Shown: positions 45,101 to 53,043, numbered from the stretch's first letter. The stretch: DNA of 64,000 nt from an uncultured Alistipes sp. (GCA_944326855.1 CALVFO010000010.1:1-64000), one strand, 5' to 3'. Notes: generated by a model not told the origin, from the letters alone. A program made the numbers and translations.

Positions 45101-46096
45101 ATCGTCCGGTATTTCTTTCCATTCCGAGTCGAAAGAGGTAATTTCCGTTTCACCCAAGAGCGTTAGACTCAACAGCGAGCCTTGCGAATAGAGTAATCCG
45201 AGTTCGGTGCCTTTGGGAATATCCAGGTCGCCGAAATCGACCGTTACACGCCATGAACCGCCCACAATCAAATTGGCCAGAATGCCCTCGTCTTCATCTT
45301 TTGATGGATCGAGTAATTTGCTGGGGTTGATCAATACAGTGTTGTAGTTGAGGTCATTAGGTCTGTATATCGCCACCTTGGAATCGCTGGCTGTGGTGAT
45401 ATATTCGATCGGCGTTTCTCCGACAAACGCATAATAGATACTGATATTGGCCGTACTTAACGAGGCACTGGCCACACCGCCGAAACCCAACATGACTTCA
45501 TCGAATTCGTGTTCGGCTTCGATCGAGAGGGATTGTAATCCCTTGTTACCGGAAGATGATAATTTTAATACGTTAAGATCCAGTGTTTTGCCGTCTGAAC
45601 TGGCCAGGTGGGTTTCGACTAATTGACCGTCGTTGTATAAGGAGATGACCAGCGAGGAGAGCACGTCCAGCGAAAGAATGGCATTCTCCTTGTTTCCCAA
45701 CATGAAACCGACACGTTGGCCTGCGGCATAGGTTCGGTAAATGTCTTTGACCGATAAAATCGTTTTGCCGATCAGGTTGACATCCAAACCGGAAAGATAG
45801 GCTGAATTGGTCAGATCCAAGTCGATAATATTGTTTAAGCCGTTTTCGCTGCCCAATACCGATACGATACCGCGTGAAATGTTGTCGATTACGCGTCCGG
45901 CTCCGACCAACGGGACACAACGGTCTGCACTCCAGGTTCCGGTCAGATCGTTATACTTCAGGCCTAACGTGACATTGGCGAAGGTGTTTCCCTGATAGGT
46001 AGATGCGGGTTCGAGCGGAGTGCCCTCGTACATTTTTGGGCAGGAAGAACACCAGAATGTCAGCAAAAACAATATGACGTAAAAAGATCTTTTCAT
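42149..46096 (-). CDS. Giant fimbria-associated surface protein with four internal repeats
   Basis: 1315 residues, the largest protein of the operon. N-terminal lipoprotein-like signal (W-C-S-S-C, then P-K-M-Y-E-G). About four copies of a 90-110-residue beta domain lie near residues 126-226, 278-385, 568-660 and 728-836, each with R-V-G-F or G-V-M-like start, L-L-S-L, V-x-L-Y-N-x-G and E-F-D-E/R-V, ending in Y-Y-A-F or similar. Around 995 a motif WQGDLSDDWNEWTNWSHGVP-like (W-x6-W-x2-W) opens a C-terminal domain of the kind seen in large Bacteroidota adhesins. I recognise no named family. Position just past the major pilin and a hairpin suggests a low-copy adhesin attached to the fimbria, comparable in role to Mfa5-type tip proteins, but that is inference. 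Confidence 0.65.
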   Translation of the reverse strand: MKRSFYVILFLLTFWCSSCPKMYEGTPLEPASTYQGNTFANVTLGLKYNDLTGTWSADRCVPLVGAGRVIDNISRGIVSVLGSENGLNNIIDLDLTNSAYLSGLDVNLIGKTILSVKDIYRTYAAGQRVGFMLGNKENAILSLDVLSSLVISLYNDGQLVETHLASSDGKTLDLNVLKLSSSGNKGLQSLSIEAEHEFDEVMLGFGGVASASLSTANISIYYAFVGETPIEYITTASDSKVAIYRPNDLNYNTVLINPSKLLDPSKDEDEGILANLIVGGSWRVTVDFGDLDIPKGTELGLLYSQGSLLSLTLLGETEITSFDSEWKEIPDDSYVSSGTLLGISALGGGKGSYSFITTTDQTQGMRVHVASIGVDFGGMTLLNFYKRDPVRLDPTSYFAVAEEVSTDKSYYRFMTPLSAPDGTPYGNVTLAIKDNGGETISADAPAASIQGDRIVGMHRGITYTVSATFTMADGSGSFTSDTRITRYADPQTTTMPIPMTGEDYSIASESRSNSLLSLYNNLDNAFNLVNTSQTDAATYMHALSLIDNSFIVGIETADGHKINTERTQKRVGFVVQPNSELLSLKALDFFRIVLYNGTQKVQTYVPAQNQSVSLGLINGSSGKIRISALTDQEFDRVELQTAGVLQLNLSKLNLYYAFYEETNGDDGSSDGIGDLCVDMLTAASHNLRINYDATTFSSLAMVANSMEELGYILDADKESKAVIPITVNVAGSMNLAVQFDPIATNQWIGVMISQPTGIATVQLLNGMELDVYNNGGLIESVRQKEGLLGLELIGYGDRYYLEAYPTVGAEFDEIRIKIPSLASVADNLLVYGVYMRPDENGNGVPDCAEDTDSGESDMMVANPSSYHICEGDPLTIQVKGGQTNDPYDMTFTPLDATSQTPIVIPRQLLAKNFSFQFTASQLEEYNIGSGRYTLAIWPSDEPVDPDATNYPRAIEVYIHPRQTTWQGDLSDDWNEWTNWSHGVPWNCTDVLIPDGCAIYPVLKRTNAAGTPVINCCRYIQFAANSELVNTQYLNYTKAWVDVVLENGVYNMFSAPLKETYTGDIFLSKYQGQNIPETITDYNWCWLSYTESSYPAGDGARFAPMIYQRMWNRATTNIGPNDGGDVAVNPDDNLWTAPFNLVSERYEAGHGILIRPGDESSASLTSSVIRLPKVHDQYQYYDLQTREYTGRSENITRSSQEIGRFIYENSRGTGEFPLHVLLENKRPSNMYLAGNPFMSHINVGGFFAANVAIDKIKLLVKQGSQYTYEEIARDVNSSRQIKPMQAFLVEVGGIYAQTNRYKLYVHFPAELQESGH

Positions 46097-46165
46097 TGTA
46101 TCGTAACAACGTGAATGGTACTTGACAAATCAGCCATGGGCTCAAGAGGAGCGATTCGATGGTAA

Positions 46166-46206
46166 AACAGAATAAGGGAACGGAACTGGCCATCCCTTAT
46201 TCTGTT
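46166..46206 (-). terminator. Partial terminator between the major pilin and downstream genes
   Basis: Perfect 14-bp stem AACAGAATAAGGGA/TCCCTTATTCTGTT with a 13-base loop, followed on the minus strand by TTTT. It lies 14 bases past the pilin stop. It should let most transcripts end after the abundant subunit and let a fraction continue to the minor subunits. Confidence 0.75.
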
Positions 46207-46219
46207 ATATGTCGATCGA

Positions 46220-47788
46220 TTAGTCGATTTCCATGTGGTGGATGATTTCCCAGCGATCGTTTACTTGTACAGTCAGGTCTTGTCCTGTACTCAAATCCGA
46301 AGGATCGTCCACGTCATCGGGGTTGGGATCGGGTTCGGGATCGGGGGTCGGTTTAGGAATGATCGGTTCATCCGGATCGACGTCGCTGCCTATGCTCAGG
46401 CCTTTCGAACCCAAACTGTACATGTGGTTGCGATAAATGTTGTAGCAGGCCTGTGTTTCAGGGGTAGAGCTGCTCACTCCCGTTGCCGATTCCGTGGAGC
46501 CCGATGAGTTGAGTTCGTTTTGAGGAATTTGGACATTCCAGGTCTTGAGGATATGGCCGTCTTTGTCGATCAATTGCAGTTCCAGGGTGCGTTGTCCATC
46601 CGATTTGTAGAAAGGCGCAACGAATTTGCCGGAAAAGACAGATCCTGCTACCAATTGTTGAGGATGGGTGGTTGAGCTGAGCGGGTTATTCCAAAACTCG
46701 GTCAGGTCTGCCGTGTTTTCGCCCCCTTCGATATCGGTGGCCCAATTGTCGGTTTGGAAATCATTGATGGAGGTGCCTGATTTTTTGTAGACGTGGCACA
46801 AGGCATCCAAATATCCGACGTAACCGTCATGGTTTAAGTCCAGATCAGACCATTGCGTATATGTTTTGTCATCTCCGAAGTTGAACCAGTCGTCCAGTGC
46901 GATTTCATACAGTACATAGGCGTCGTTCCCGTTCGAGAAGGTTGTTTTTTCCAAGGGGTTGGTCGACAGTTCGGACCCGTTGATTACATATTTGAGGGTT
47001 TGTTCTACGGTCGAATAGCCGCTTTCCAACGGGGAGAAATTGACGCGGGTGTTTTTGGCAACGGCTACCAAACGCAATGTCGTCGGGGTCAGGCCGTTGA
47101 CCGAAACGGGAATGTTGGTGAAATATCCGGTGACACCGGCAACCTGACGATTCAGCGTGACGGCCGGAATGTCTTTGATGGTCGACTCGGCATTATCGGC
47201 GGGTAACAATACTTTTTTGGCTTCGAGACCCGCGCCGATGACTTTGGCTACGATTTCCGAACTGCCGGCAAATACTTCTTCGGCATCGAGTTTGCCTGTT
47301 TGCAACGAAGCATAGAAATCTCCCGTATTAAAAGTAGTTGCACTGCTGGCACAGTCTGTCACGTTTTTACTGTCCAGGGACAGGTTGAAATCATAATCCG
47401 AAGCATCGGAATAACCTACGGCATAAACGGTATACGTTCCGTCGGGAAGTTCTTCGTCGTTGGATTTTTTGAGCGAAACTTCTATTTGCTTGCCGTCGGC
47501 GTAATCGGTCGCAAGGGCCCATTCATTTTTGGCGATGCGTTTGATTAATGAAATTTGAGAACTTTCGTTGACAAAATAGAGGGTGATGTTCTGGATGTCT
47601 TGTCCTCGTTGTTCACTCAGCAGAGGACGTCCTGCACGGGTTGTAACCGTGCTGCCGGTCGACAAGGCGATACATAGTGATTGGTCGCTGTTTTCGTCGT
47701 TCGGAGTCGGCGAAGGATTGTTTTTTTCACATGAACTAAGCAGCAATCCTATCATTGCCGTAGCCATTAGTAAACTGTGTTTCATCAT
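46220..47788 (-). CDS. Mfa1/FimA-family major fimbrial subunit
   Basis: 522 residues, in the size range of Mfa1-family pilins. Lipobox L-L-S-S-C-E at about residue 20. The mature start has a Pro/Asp linker, then LSTGSTVTTRAGRPLLSEQR with Arg residues where type V pilins are cut by an Arg-specific protease to open the groove. The core has two beta domains; residues near 445-500 are a P-x-P-D-P-E-P linker, and the C-terminus reads VNDRWEIIHHMEID, almost the same as the end of the anchor. That tail is the likely donor strand. Family knowledge: Mfa1 polymers form the fimbrial shaft after sorting to the surface as lipoproteins. The hairpin downstream fits high expression of this gene. Confidence 0.85.
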   Translation of the reverse strand: MMKHSLLMATAMIGLLLSSCEKNNPSPTPNDENSDQSLCIALSTGSTVTTRAGRPLLSEQRGQDIQNITLYFVNESSQISLIKRIAKNEWALATDYADGKQIEVSLKKSNDEELPDGTYTVYAVGYSDASDYDFNLSLDSKNVTDCASSATTFNTGDFYASLQTGKLDAEEVFAGSSEIVAKVIGAGLEAKKVLLPADNAESTIKDIPAVTLNRQVAGVTGYFTNIPVSVNGLTPTTLRLVAVAKNTRVNFSPLESGYSTVEQTLKYVINGSELSTNPLEKTTFSNGNDAYVLYEIALDDWFNFGDDKTYTQWSDLDLNHDGYVGYLDALCHVYKKSGTSINDFQTDNWATDIEGGENTADLTEFWNNPLSSTTHPQQLVAGSVFSGKFVAPFYKSDGQRTLELQLIDKDGHILKTWNVQIPQNELNSSGSTESATGVSSSTPETQACYNIYRNHMYSLGSKGLSIGSDVDPDEPIIPKPTPDPEPDPNPDDVDDPSDLSTGQDLTVQVNDRWEIIHHMEID

Positions 47789-47804
47789 CGTAAAGTATTA
47801 GAAG

Positions 47805-48779
47805 TTAATCAATTTCCATTTTATGTACAATTTCCCAGTGATCGTTGACATACGTATAGACCGTAAAATCGGCTTCTTCCTCGCTGTAGTCATATCGCAA
47901 TAAGGTCAATTGGTTGCGAGCAATGGTAATGGCGATTTGATCCGGAATGATATAATCTGAACTTTTTGCATCTCCACCGGTAACGGCTTTGGTAGGGGTG
48001 GAGGCGCTGTTTCGGTTTTCGATGTAATCGGTATCGAAGAAATAGATCTGGACCCCGGAAGACTGATCTTCGACACTCGGACACAACAACGTCGAGGTTC
48101 GGATCCGACTTACATTGTCTCCCCAGTCCGTCCGTACCGATATATCGGTGGGGGTTTCGTAGGAAAAGTCGTTGTAGACGATGCTGTAAACGTTGGAGAT
48201 TTGCTTGTACGACAAGTCGATATTTTCGGGAAGCGATCGGGCCGCAATCAACAATTTCCCTTTGGTGCGCAACAGTCCGACGGTGAAATTTTCGCAACCA
48301 TACTCGTAATGCAGTGTATCGCATGCCAGGTAGATGTCATTACCGGCGGCGCCATTTTGATGCAGTTCGGCTGTTGTGGCGTCATTGCCCAGCGGTTCAT
48401 CGGATTGCATATTGCCCCATACGGTCAATTCGTAATCGCCGTAAGCCAATTCGGTCGGGAAGATAATCGATTGAGTCTGATGATCGTTTTCTACGGGATA
48501 ATTATTTTGTTGATAGATGATCTCTCCGCTTCGGATATCTTTTAATCGATAGAATAACGTTCCTACATAATCCCGGAAAGGCAAATCTTCTCGAAGAGGT
48601 GTTGCCATACCCGTTTGGGCGATTTCGTTGATATTGTCATAATTTTTATCGACGACCGTCAACGTGATGTTCAATGGCGGACACGGTTGTAATTCTTCCC
48701 GGAGACAGGAAGTCGTTGCCGACATTATGATGAATGACGATATAATGAGGTATGTATGGAATATGTATATTCTTTTCAT
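47805..48779 (-). CDS. Mfa2/FimB-family fimbrial anchor lipoprotein
   Basis: 324 residues. Signal with T-T-S-C-L-R-E-E-L, then C-P-P-L-N-I-T-L-T-V-V-D, the classic start of Mfa2/FimB proteins (Cys-rich C-x5-C-P followed by the first strand). The anchor stays lipidated in the outer membrane and ends fimbria growth. Its last residues VNDHWEIVHKMEID match the tail of the adjacent major pilin. It lies 16 bases before the pilin gene and 114 after the OmpA/TPR gene. Confidence 0.85.
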   Translation of the reverse strand: MKRIYIFHTYLIISSFIIMSATTSCLREELQPCPPLNITLTVVDKNYDNINEIAQTGMATPLREDLPFRDYVGTLFYRLKDIRSGEIIYQQNNYPVENDHQTQSIIFPTELAYGDYELTVWGNMQSDEPLGNDATTAELHQNGAAGNDIYLACDTLHYEYGCENFTVGLLRTKGKLLIAARSLPENIDLSYKQISNVYSIVYNDFSYETPTDISVRTDWGDNVSRIRTSTLLCPSVEDQSSGVQIYFFDTDYIENRNSASTPTKAVTGGDAKSSDYIIPDQIAITIARNQLTLLRYDYSEEEADFTVYTYVNDHWEIVHKMEID

Positions 48780-48893
48780 GAACTTTTACAATACCGATTC
48801 GATCAAAATAGCGGTATGATACCGATTCTTCTGCTTGTATTTCTTTTGATTTTTCGTCTGTTTGGTTTCGGTATATGCGAACCGTCACAAAAT

Positions 48894-50564
48894 TTACGGG
48901 GTCTGATTGTTCGTCGTATTTGTTTGGATCCTATTCATGAACTCTCGCACTTGTCGAACCTGCGGAGAATTACGATCCAATTGATCGAGCATTTCTTCGG
49001 CTTCCTCATTTTTCCCCAAGGCTAATGCAACGATGACACTATTCAGGTCTTCGAATGGACGCAATAATTCGTAGGCTTCTTCGAGTTGATGCATCTGTAT
49101 GTTCAGCAGACCGAGGTTGTAGCGCGCTTGAGGCAGTTGATCGATTTGTCTCCATAGCTCAGCGGCACGTTGATACTCCTGTTTGTGAAAACAGATGCAT
49201 GCACGGGTATTGATAATGGCCGGAGTCGTATCGTTTACAGGGGCCAAACCTTGTTCAGCTTCATCGATCTTCCCGGCCCGGATCCGATAAATGGCCAGAT
49301 TGTTGGCCGCCACGACCGAATGAGGGAAGTAGGTGAGGGTGGTCGCATATACTTCCGCTTTGTCTGCCGAATCAGTTTTCAAAGTCGACACGCGTAACAA
49401 CTCTTCTTCATTGAATGCGTCGGGACGAAGCGCATACATGGCTAACAATTGCGAGTCGGAGGTGAAACTTTTGATGGTGTAATCGTATTGATATTCAACT
49501 TTTCGATCTTTTTGCAGGTAGTGGGTGCGGATGTTGTTCCAGCATGGCAACCGGCGAATATAATGTTCCTGAACATCGTCATTTTCTCCGGCATATTGAT
49601 CGAGAATGGCTCTGACTGCACTCGAATCGGCATCCCCGGCTTCGGTCATGGCCTGTAATACCGGTTCCCAACCTTCCGGGTGCGAACCGACGGAAAAGAT
49701 TTTTCGTTGGGAGGAGGTTAATCCTTCTAAATGGGATTGCAGCCAGTCGACCGCAGCGCCGGCTCGTTTTTCGGCCAGCAAGGTGTTGTAAGGCAAGGAG
49801 CCATCCGCCGAAGCCACGCCGACAATATTGACGGCCGACAGGGTACACAATGTATCGGAAATGATGGCTTGCAGCGCTTTGAGCATTCGTTCCATTTCCG
49901 CTTGGTTGTGGCCCAGCTTCATGTCGATATCGAACTTGTTGATGGCGAATTGCATTCTGGCTTCACCCCGATCGCTGCGTATTTTGGGGCGTATTTCGAA
50001 TGTCGGTTCCAACTCATGCAATTGGAGTTGGGTGAGTGGATCCGGAAGCAGGGTCAAGGGATTGTAGATCTGAGCGCATTCGATCGTGTCGCCTTGTCGG
50101 CCGTCGCCGCATCCCAAGGTGCTGACCGAAGCGATGATGCGGAGGGTCGTTATGTCGGGTTCTACAGAGATCGTTTCCCGGAAAGGCACGGTAAAGGATT
50201 GACGAGGATTTTGTACGAGTGTTTTACCGGCATGCGGGTCGCTGTATCCTTCCAAACGTTTTTTGCGTTCGATTTTTTTATCATATATCGGGGCATCCAC
50301 GACGATCGGTGAGAAATAGTGGATGATGCGCTCATCGGCTGTTGTTTTGGGAGAGATAATCAGACGACTTCGTTTGGAGAAAAAGTGTTCGGGAATGCGG
50401 AACGAAACGTCGATATGTGCCTGGCCGGACGAATCAGGCATGACGGCTTGAACGGCAGGTTCTACCGTGATGGATTGTTGTGTTTTTCGGGAACTTCCGC
50501 ATCCGGTCATCCCCCCGATGAGGATCGTAGTAAGCAGTATGTGATTGATGATCGAAATTTTCAT
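48894..50564 (-). CDS. OmpA-like/TPR lipoprotein of fimbria locus (DUF3868-type)
   Basis: 556 residues. Lipobox M-T-G-C-G-S. The N-terminal half is beta-rich and resembles the DUF3868 proteins found in Bacteroides and Porphyromonas fimbria loci. Residues about 235-330 hold an OmpA-C-like module (VGVASADGSLPYNTLLAEKRA), which in other proteins binds peptidoglycan. The C-terminal 170 residues form TPR-like helices (AEVYATTLTYFPHSVVAANNLAIY, ARYNLGLLNIQ). This mix suggests an assembly or anchoring scaffold linking the fimbria base to the cell wall. Thirteen bases separate it from the DUF3575 gene. Confidence 0.78.
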   Translation of the reverse strand: MKISIINHILLTTILIGGMTGCGSSRKTQQSITVEPAVQAVMPDSSGQAHIDVSFRIPEHFFSKRSRLIISPKTTADERIIHYFSPIVVDAPIYDKKIERKKRLEGYSDPHAGKTLVQNPRQSFTVPFRETISVEPDITTLRIIASVSTLGCGDGRQGDTIECAQIYNPLTLLPDPLTQLQLHELEPTFEIRPKIRSDRGEARMQFAINKFDIDMKLGHNQAEMERMLKALQAIISDTLCTLSAVNIVGVASADGSLPYNTLLAEKRAGAAVDWLQSHLEGLTSSQRKIFSVGSHPEGWEPVLQAMTEAGDADSSAVRAILDQYAGENDDVQEHYIRRLPCWNNIRTHYLQKDRKVEYQYDYTIKSFTSDSQLLAMYALRPDAFNEEELLRVSTLKTDSADKAEVYATTLTYFPHSVVAANNLAIYRIRAGKIDEAEQGLAPVNDTTPAIINTRACICFHKQEYQRAAELWRQIDQLPQARYNLGLLNIQMHQLEEAYELLRPFEDLNSVIVALALGKNEEAEEMLDQLDRNSPQVRQVREFMNRIQTNTTNNQTP

Positions 50565-50577
50565 CCTCTTGTATCAT

Positions 50578-51117
50578 TTAAAAAATATAGACAAAAGCCA
50601 ATGATAGTTTCGTCGGACCGAAATACTCTTTGGTCTTGTCTTTTATGCACTTTACACAAGGGATTCGGGGGGATTGTTTGCACCATAAATGGGCATAGCC
50701 GACACCTACGGTTGCTTCGAGGTTCCAATGCGGTGAGAGAATCCAATCGTACCCGTATGTAAATCCGCCCCCGGCCAGATAGCCGTCATAACGTTTATCG
50801 TTGAATCCTCCGTAATATTGAGCTCCATGAAGATGTATACCGAAGAAATGGCCTTCAAATTTTTCACACAACCAGTAACGTACCTCGGGTTGAACCAGGA
50901 TGAAATGCATCATCTTGTCGTCCTTGAATGTCCAGGGGTTGTAGGCCACGTCGGCATTTAGAGTGACTTTCGGACTGACTGCCACTTCGAGACCCAGATT
51001 CGGTGTGGTCGTTGCCCAATAGAGTAAATTGGTTTTAACGGCAACGTTCTGTCCCTGTGCTGCTTTGAATCCGAATGTCAGTAAAGAGATGAAAAGTAAA
51101 ATCTTCTTTATGCGCAC
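50578..51117 (-). CDS. DUF3575 outer-membrane protein, first gene of the fimbria operon
   Basis: 179 residues from a GTG at 51117; no ATG is available in frame upstream. Signal peptide of 22 residues ending A-A-Q-G-Q. The mature part starts NVAVKTNLLYWATTTPNLGLE and has regular transmembrane beta strands (FKDDKMMHFILVQPEVRYWL, YGYDWILSPHWNLEATVGVGYA), the DUF3575 pattern of small barrels that commonly lead fimbria loci in this order with DUF3868, Mfa2 and Mfa1. The role is thought to be outer-membrane assembly. A cysteine cluster near 150 (C-V-K-C) is unusual for a barrel. Confidence 0.85.
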   Translation of the reverse strand: MRIKKILLFISLLTFGFKAAQGQNVAVKTNLLYWATTTPNLGLEVAVSPKVTLNADVAYNPWTFKDDKMMHFILVQPEVRYWLCEKFEGHFFGIHLHGAQYYGGFNDKRYDGYLAGGGFTYGYDWILSPHWNLEATVGVGYAHLWCKQSPRIPCVKCIKDKTKEYFGPTKLSLAFVYIF

Positions 51118-51135
51118 TTTGATTTAAACTTTTGA

Positions 51136-51143
51136 CAAAAGTA
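51136..51143 (-). promoter_or_regulatory. Promoter -7 box of the fimbria operon
   Basis: TACTTTTG on the minus strand, 19 bases before the GTG start. The nearest TTTG is 25 bases further up, longer than the usual 19-21, so the promoter may need an activator. Confidence 0.55.
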
Positions 51144-51241
51144 CCGATCCATGCACTTATTTATATAACAAAAAAATGTCAAGAACTAACGAAAAACGGT
51201 CATTTTGTGAAGGAAAATGTGGGTTCAGTGATCGTGGAGCC

Positions 51242-52104
51242 TATAGTACGGAGTCGTTCTGTTGACTTTGTTCTCGAATTTCGCGCGGTAAACGTCCAAA
51301 GTATCGTTGGCAAAAAGAAGCCAGGTAGGAGGTGGATGAGAATCCGAATTTATAGGCAATATCGGGGATAGGTGTTTCGGTGTTTATCAGATCGGAATAA
51401 AATTTCATCGGCTATATGTTTATTGATCCACTGTCGGGCGGTCATTCCGAATTCTGCTTTAAACTTGCGGTTGAATGTACTTATGCTCATGTTGGCCGCC
51501 TTGGCAAAACTTTGTAAGGTTTTGTATTTACGGAAGTTGCAGATAATGAAATTACGGAAGAGAGGCATTATGCTCAACATGGGATAAAAAATTGCGCCAT
51601 TTGTTCTTTCGGGTAGAACGTCAATAGATACATGAACAATTCTTCCCGTTTCAGTCTCTGATAGGCATTGGTCGTCATTTCTCCGGTTATCCCTTGAATC
51701 AACAAATGAAAATAGTCATTCAAAAGCGGGAAGGTAGGTAGGATGGGGTAGTGGTAACGAAATCCCTTGGGTAGATAGTGGCGCAATTTCGTGACCATCC
51801 GATCATACATTCTCATGTCGCTGCCAATATTACAAGAAATGAGCAGACAATTGGTCAAGGCGACGGCCTTCACGGAAATGTTTTGCGGGAGAAAGAATAG
51901 ATGATTTTTAGTGACGGGTATATTGCGGAATTGTCCGCAAGAAATAGATATTTCCCCTTCCAGCAACGCAAAGAGCATCATGTTCGAGGGAAATTCCTCT
52001 CTGAGGATATGATCCTGCGGGAATTGTCATATACGGAAATAAGGCTTGTTGTCGGTGGAGTTATTGATGCGATCCGGGGATGTTTGGACAATGGGAGAAG
52101 GCAT
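51242..52104 (-). pseudogene. AraC-family regulator, inactivated by a stop codon and two frameshifts
   Basis: Reading the minus strand from ATG 52104, an AraC protein can be followed to a stop at 51242, but with three lesions: TGA at codon 26 (52027-52029), a shift near 51580 beside an A-rich run, and a shift near 51395. Between them the frame is clear: QFPQDHILREEFPSNMMLF then LLEGEISISCG (cupin-like ligand domain), later KTLQSFAKAANMSISTFNRKF (first HTH) and PDIAYKFGFSSTSYLASF with FCQRYFGRLPREIR (second HTH). It lies just upstream of the fimbria operon on the same strand, where a local activator would be expected. Three lesions make sequencing error unlikely. Confidence 0.85.
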
Positions 52105-52299
52105 TGAAGGTAACTTAGTGAGAGTTAAAACTTATTATACGTTTCCTGGATTGAAAATTCTCCTTGGGAAGCATTCAGGCAGAGCGTGTATGGGTCTGCT
52201 TGATTATCATAATCATTTTGTGTTTGAGCCAGTCGTTTTTTCGAGGAATCAGTTTTTTGCGTTTTGAGGTGTTTGTATTCTATATTTAATCAGAATCTT

Positions 52300-52520
52300 T
52301 CAGGGTGTATCGGATCCATCTTCCGGGGAGTCTCCGTTCAATCTGAAGAGATTCATGGATAGAGCATAGGTTCCTTTGCCTATCGCAAGGAAATAGTTTC
52401 CGTTGGAAATATCAAGATAATAACAAAAGAAAGCGCAAGAGCCATTACATTCTATTCTGACAGGCTCTGGTAAACCGCGGGAAATAGAGAAGCAACAGCC
52501 CCGCGCTATAGAGCATAGCG
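52300..52520 (-). pseudogene. C-terminal fragment of an unidentified protein
   Basis: A minus-strand frame without an ATG start, open from about 52535 to a TGA at 52300, gives CAFFCYYLDISNGNYFLAIG then KGTYALSMNLFRLNGDSPED and a short acidic end. The pattern is that of a beta-rich protein terminus and not of random DNA, but I know no family. Upstream the frame runs into the inverted repeat. It seems to be the remains of a gene whose front was lost. Confidence 0.4.
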
Positions 52521-52578
52521 TAAGGTAAATTGCTTATTCTTTCCCTGAAATTTTACCAGAATTTGTCAGAAGAATAAG
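52455..52578 (-). repeat. Nested inverted repeats in a putative structured leader
   Basis: Arms of 20 bp at 52455-52474 and 52552-52571 match at 17 of 20 positions. Inside are a CGCGGG/CCCGCG stem (52476-52481 with 52500-52505) and a CGCTAT-AGAGC-ATAGCG hairpin (52504-52520). A third stem, CTTATTCTT/AAGAATAAG (52533-52541 with 52570-52578), overlaps the outer arm and would compete with it. On the minus-strand transcript a 23-codon frame starting M-L-Y-S-A-G-L-L-L-L runs through the inner loop. Such alternative pairings with a short leader frame look like an attenuator; an integration or inversion site is the other option. Confidence 0.6.
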
Positions 52579-52633
52579 ACTCGAACACTGTCGTGTTCCA
52601 TCTGATATGTCTGCACACCTAAAGTGTACATTA

Positions 52634-52664
52634 CAAAGATATCAACTTTTGTTGAAAGTGCAAA
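52634..52664 (-). promoter_or_regulatory. Perfect Bacteroidota promoter in front of the structured leader
   Basis: Minus strand TTTG (52661-52664), 19 bases, TATCTTTG (52634-52641), exactly the sigma-ABfr consensus. The transcript would start near 52628 and read through the inverted repeats towards the AraC remnant. From 52665 to 52978 I see no gene or other feature. Confidence 0.75.
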
Positions 52665-52978
52665 AATCTATATTGTTGAGGCTGTTATAAAATAATTCGC
52701 AACAGGGTTTGATTTCCCGTCGTTCGAGAGAGTCTGTTCGTCGTTGATGGGTTTATACGATAGTTTGAGCGGGATTTGGGGATATGCGATCAAGGGCCTC
52801 GTTCCCTATTTCATATTGTATTATTATAGGTATCCCGGGTTTTTGGGAGCCCTTATACAAGGGGTAGAATCGACATGGTGCGGATGTCGCAGTCAGGTTG
52901 CGTTTTATCGATGCGAAAGGCTGATATGAAAAGGAGGCAGAAGGTTTGAGGTGCGAAACTTATGAGAATGCGGATTCA

Positions 52979-53015
52979 AAAAACGAACGCTTGACCGGGG
53001 AAAGTCAAGCGTTCG
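52979..53015 (-). terminator. Terminator of gltX
   Basis: Twelve-bp perfect stem CGAACGCTTGAC/GTCAAGCGTTCG with an 8-base loop, followed on the minus strand by six Ts; 28 bases past the gltX stop. Confidence 0.92.
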
Positions 53016-53043
53016 AGTATGTGCGGAATAAAATTTTGTCAAA

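Noticed and set aside
52455..52571. Invertible promoter of the fimbria operon
   Set aside because: Arms are only 17/20 matched, the consensus promoter lies outside them, and no recombinase gene is present; kept only as an alternative to the leader idea.
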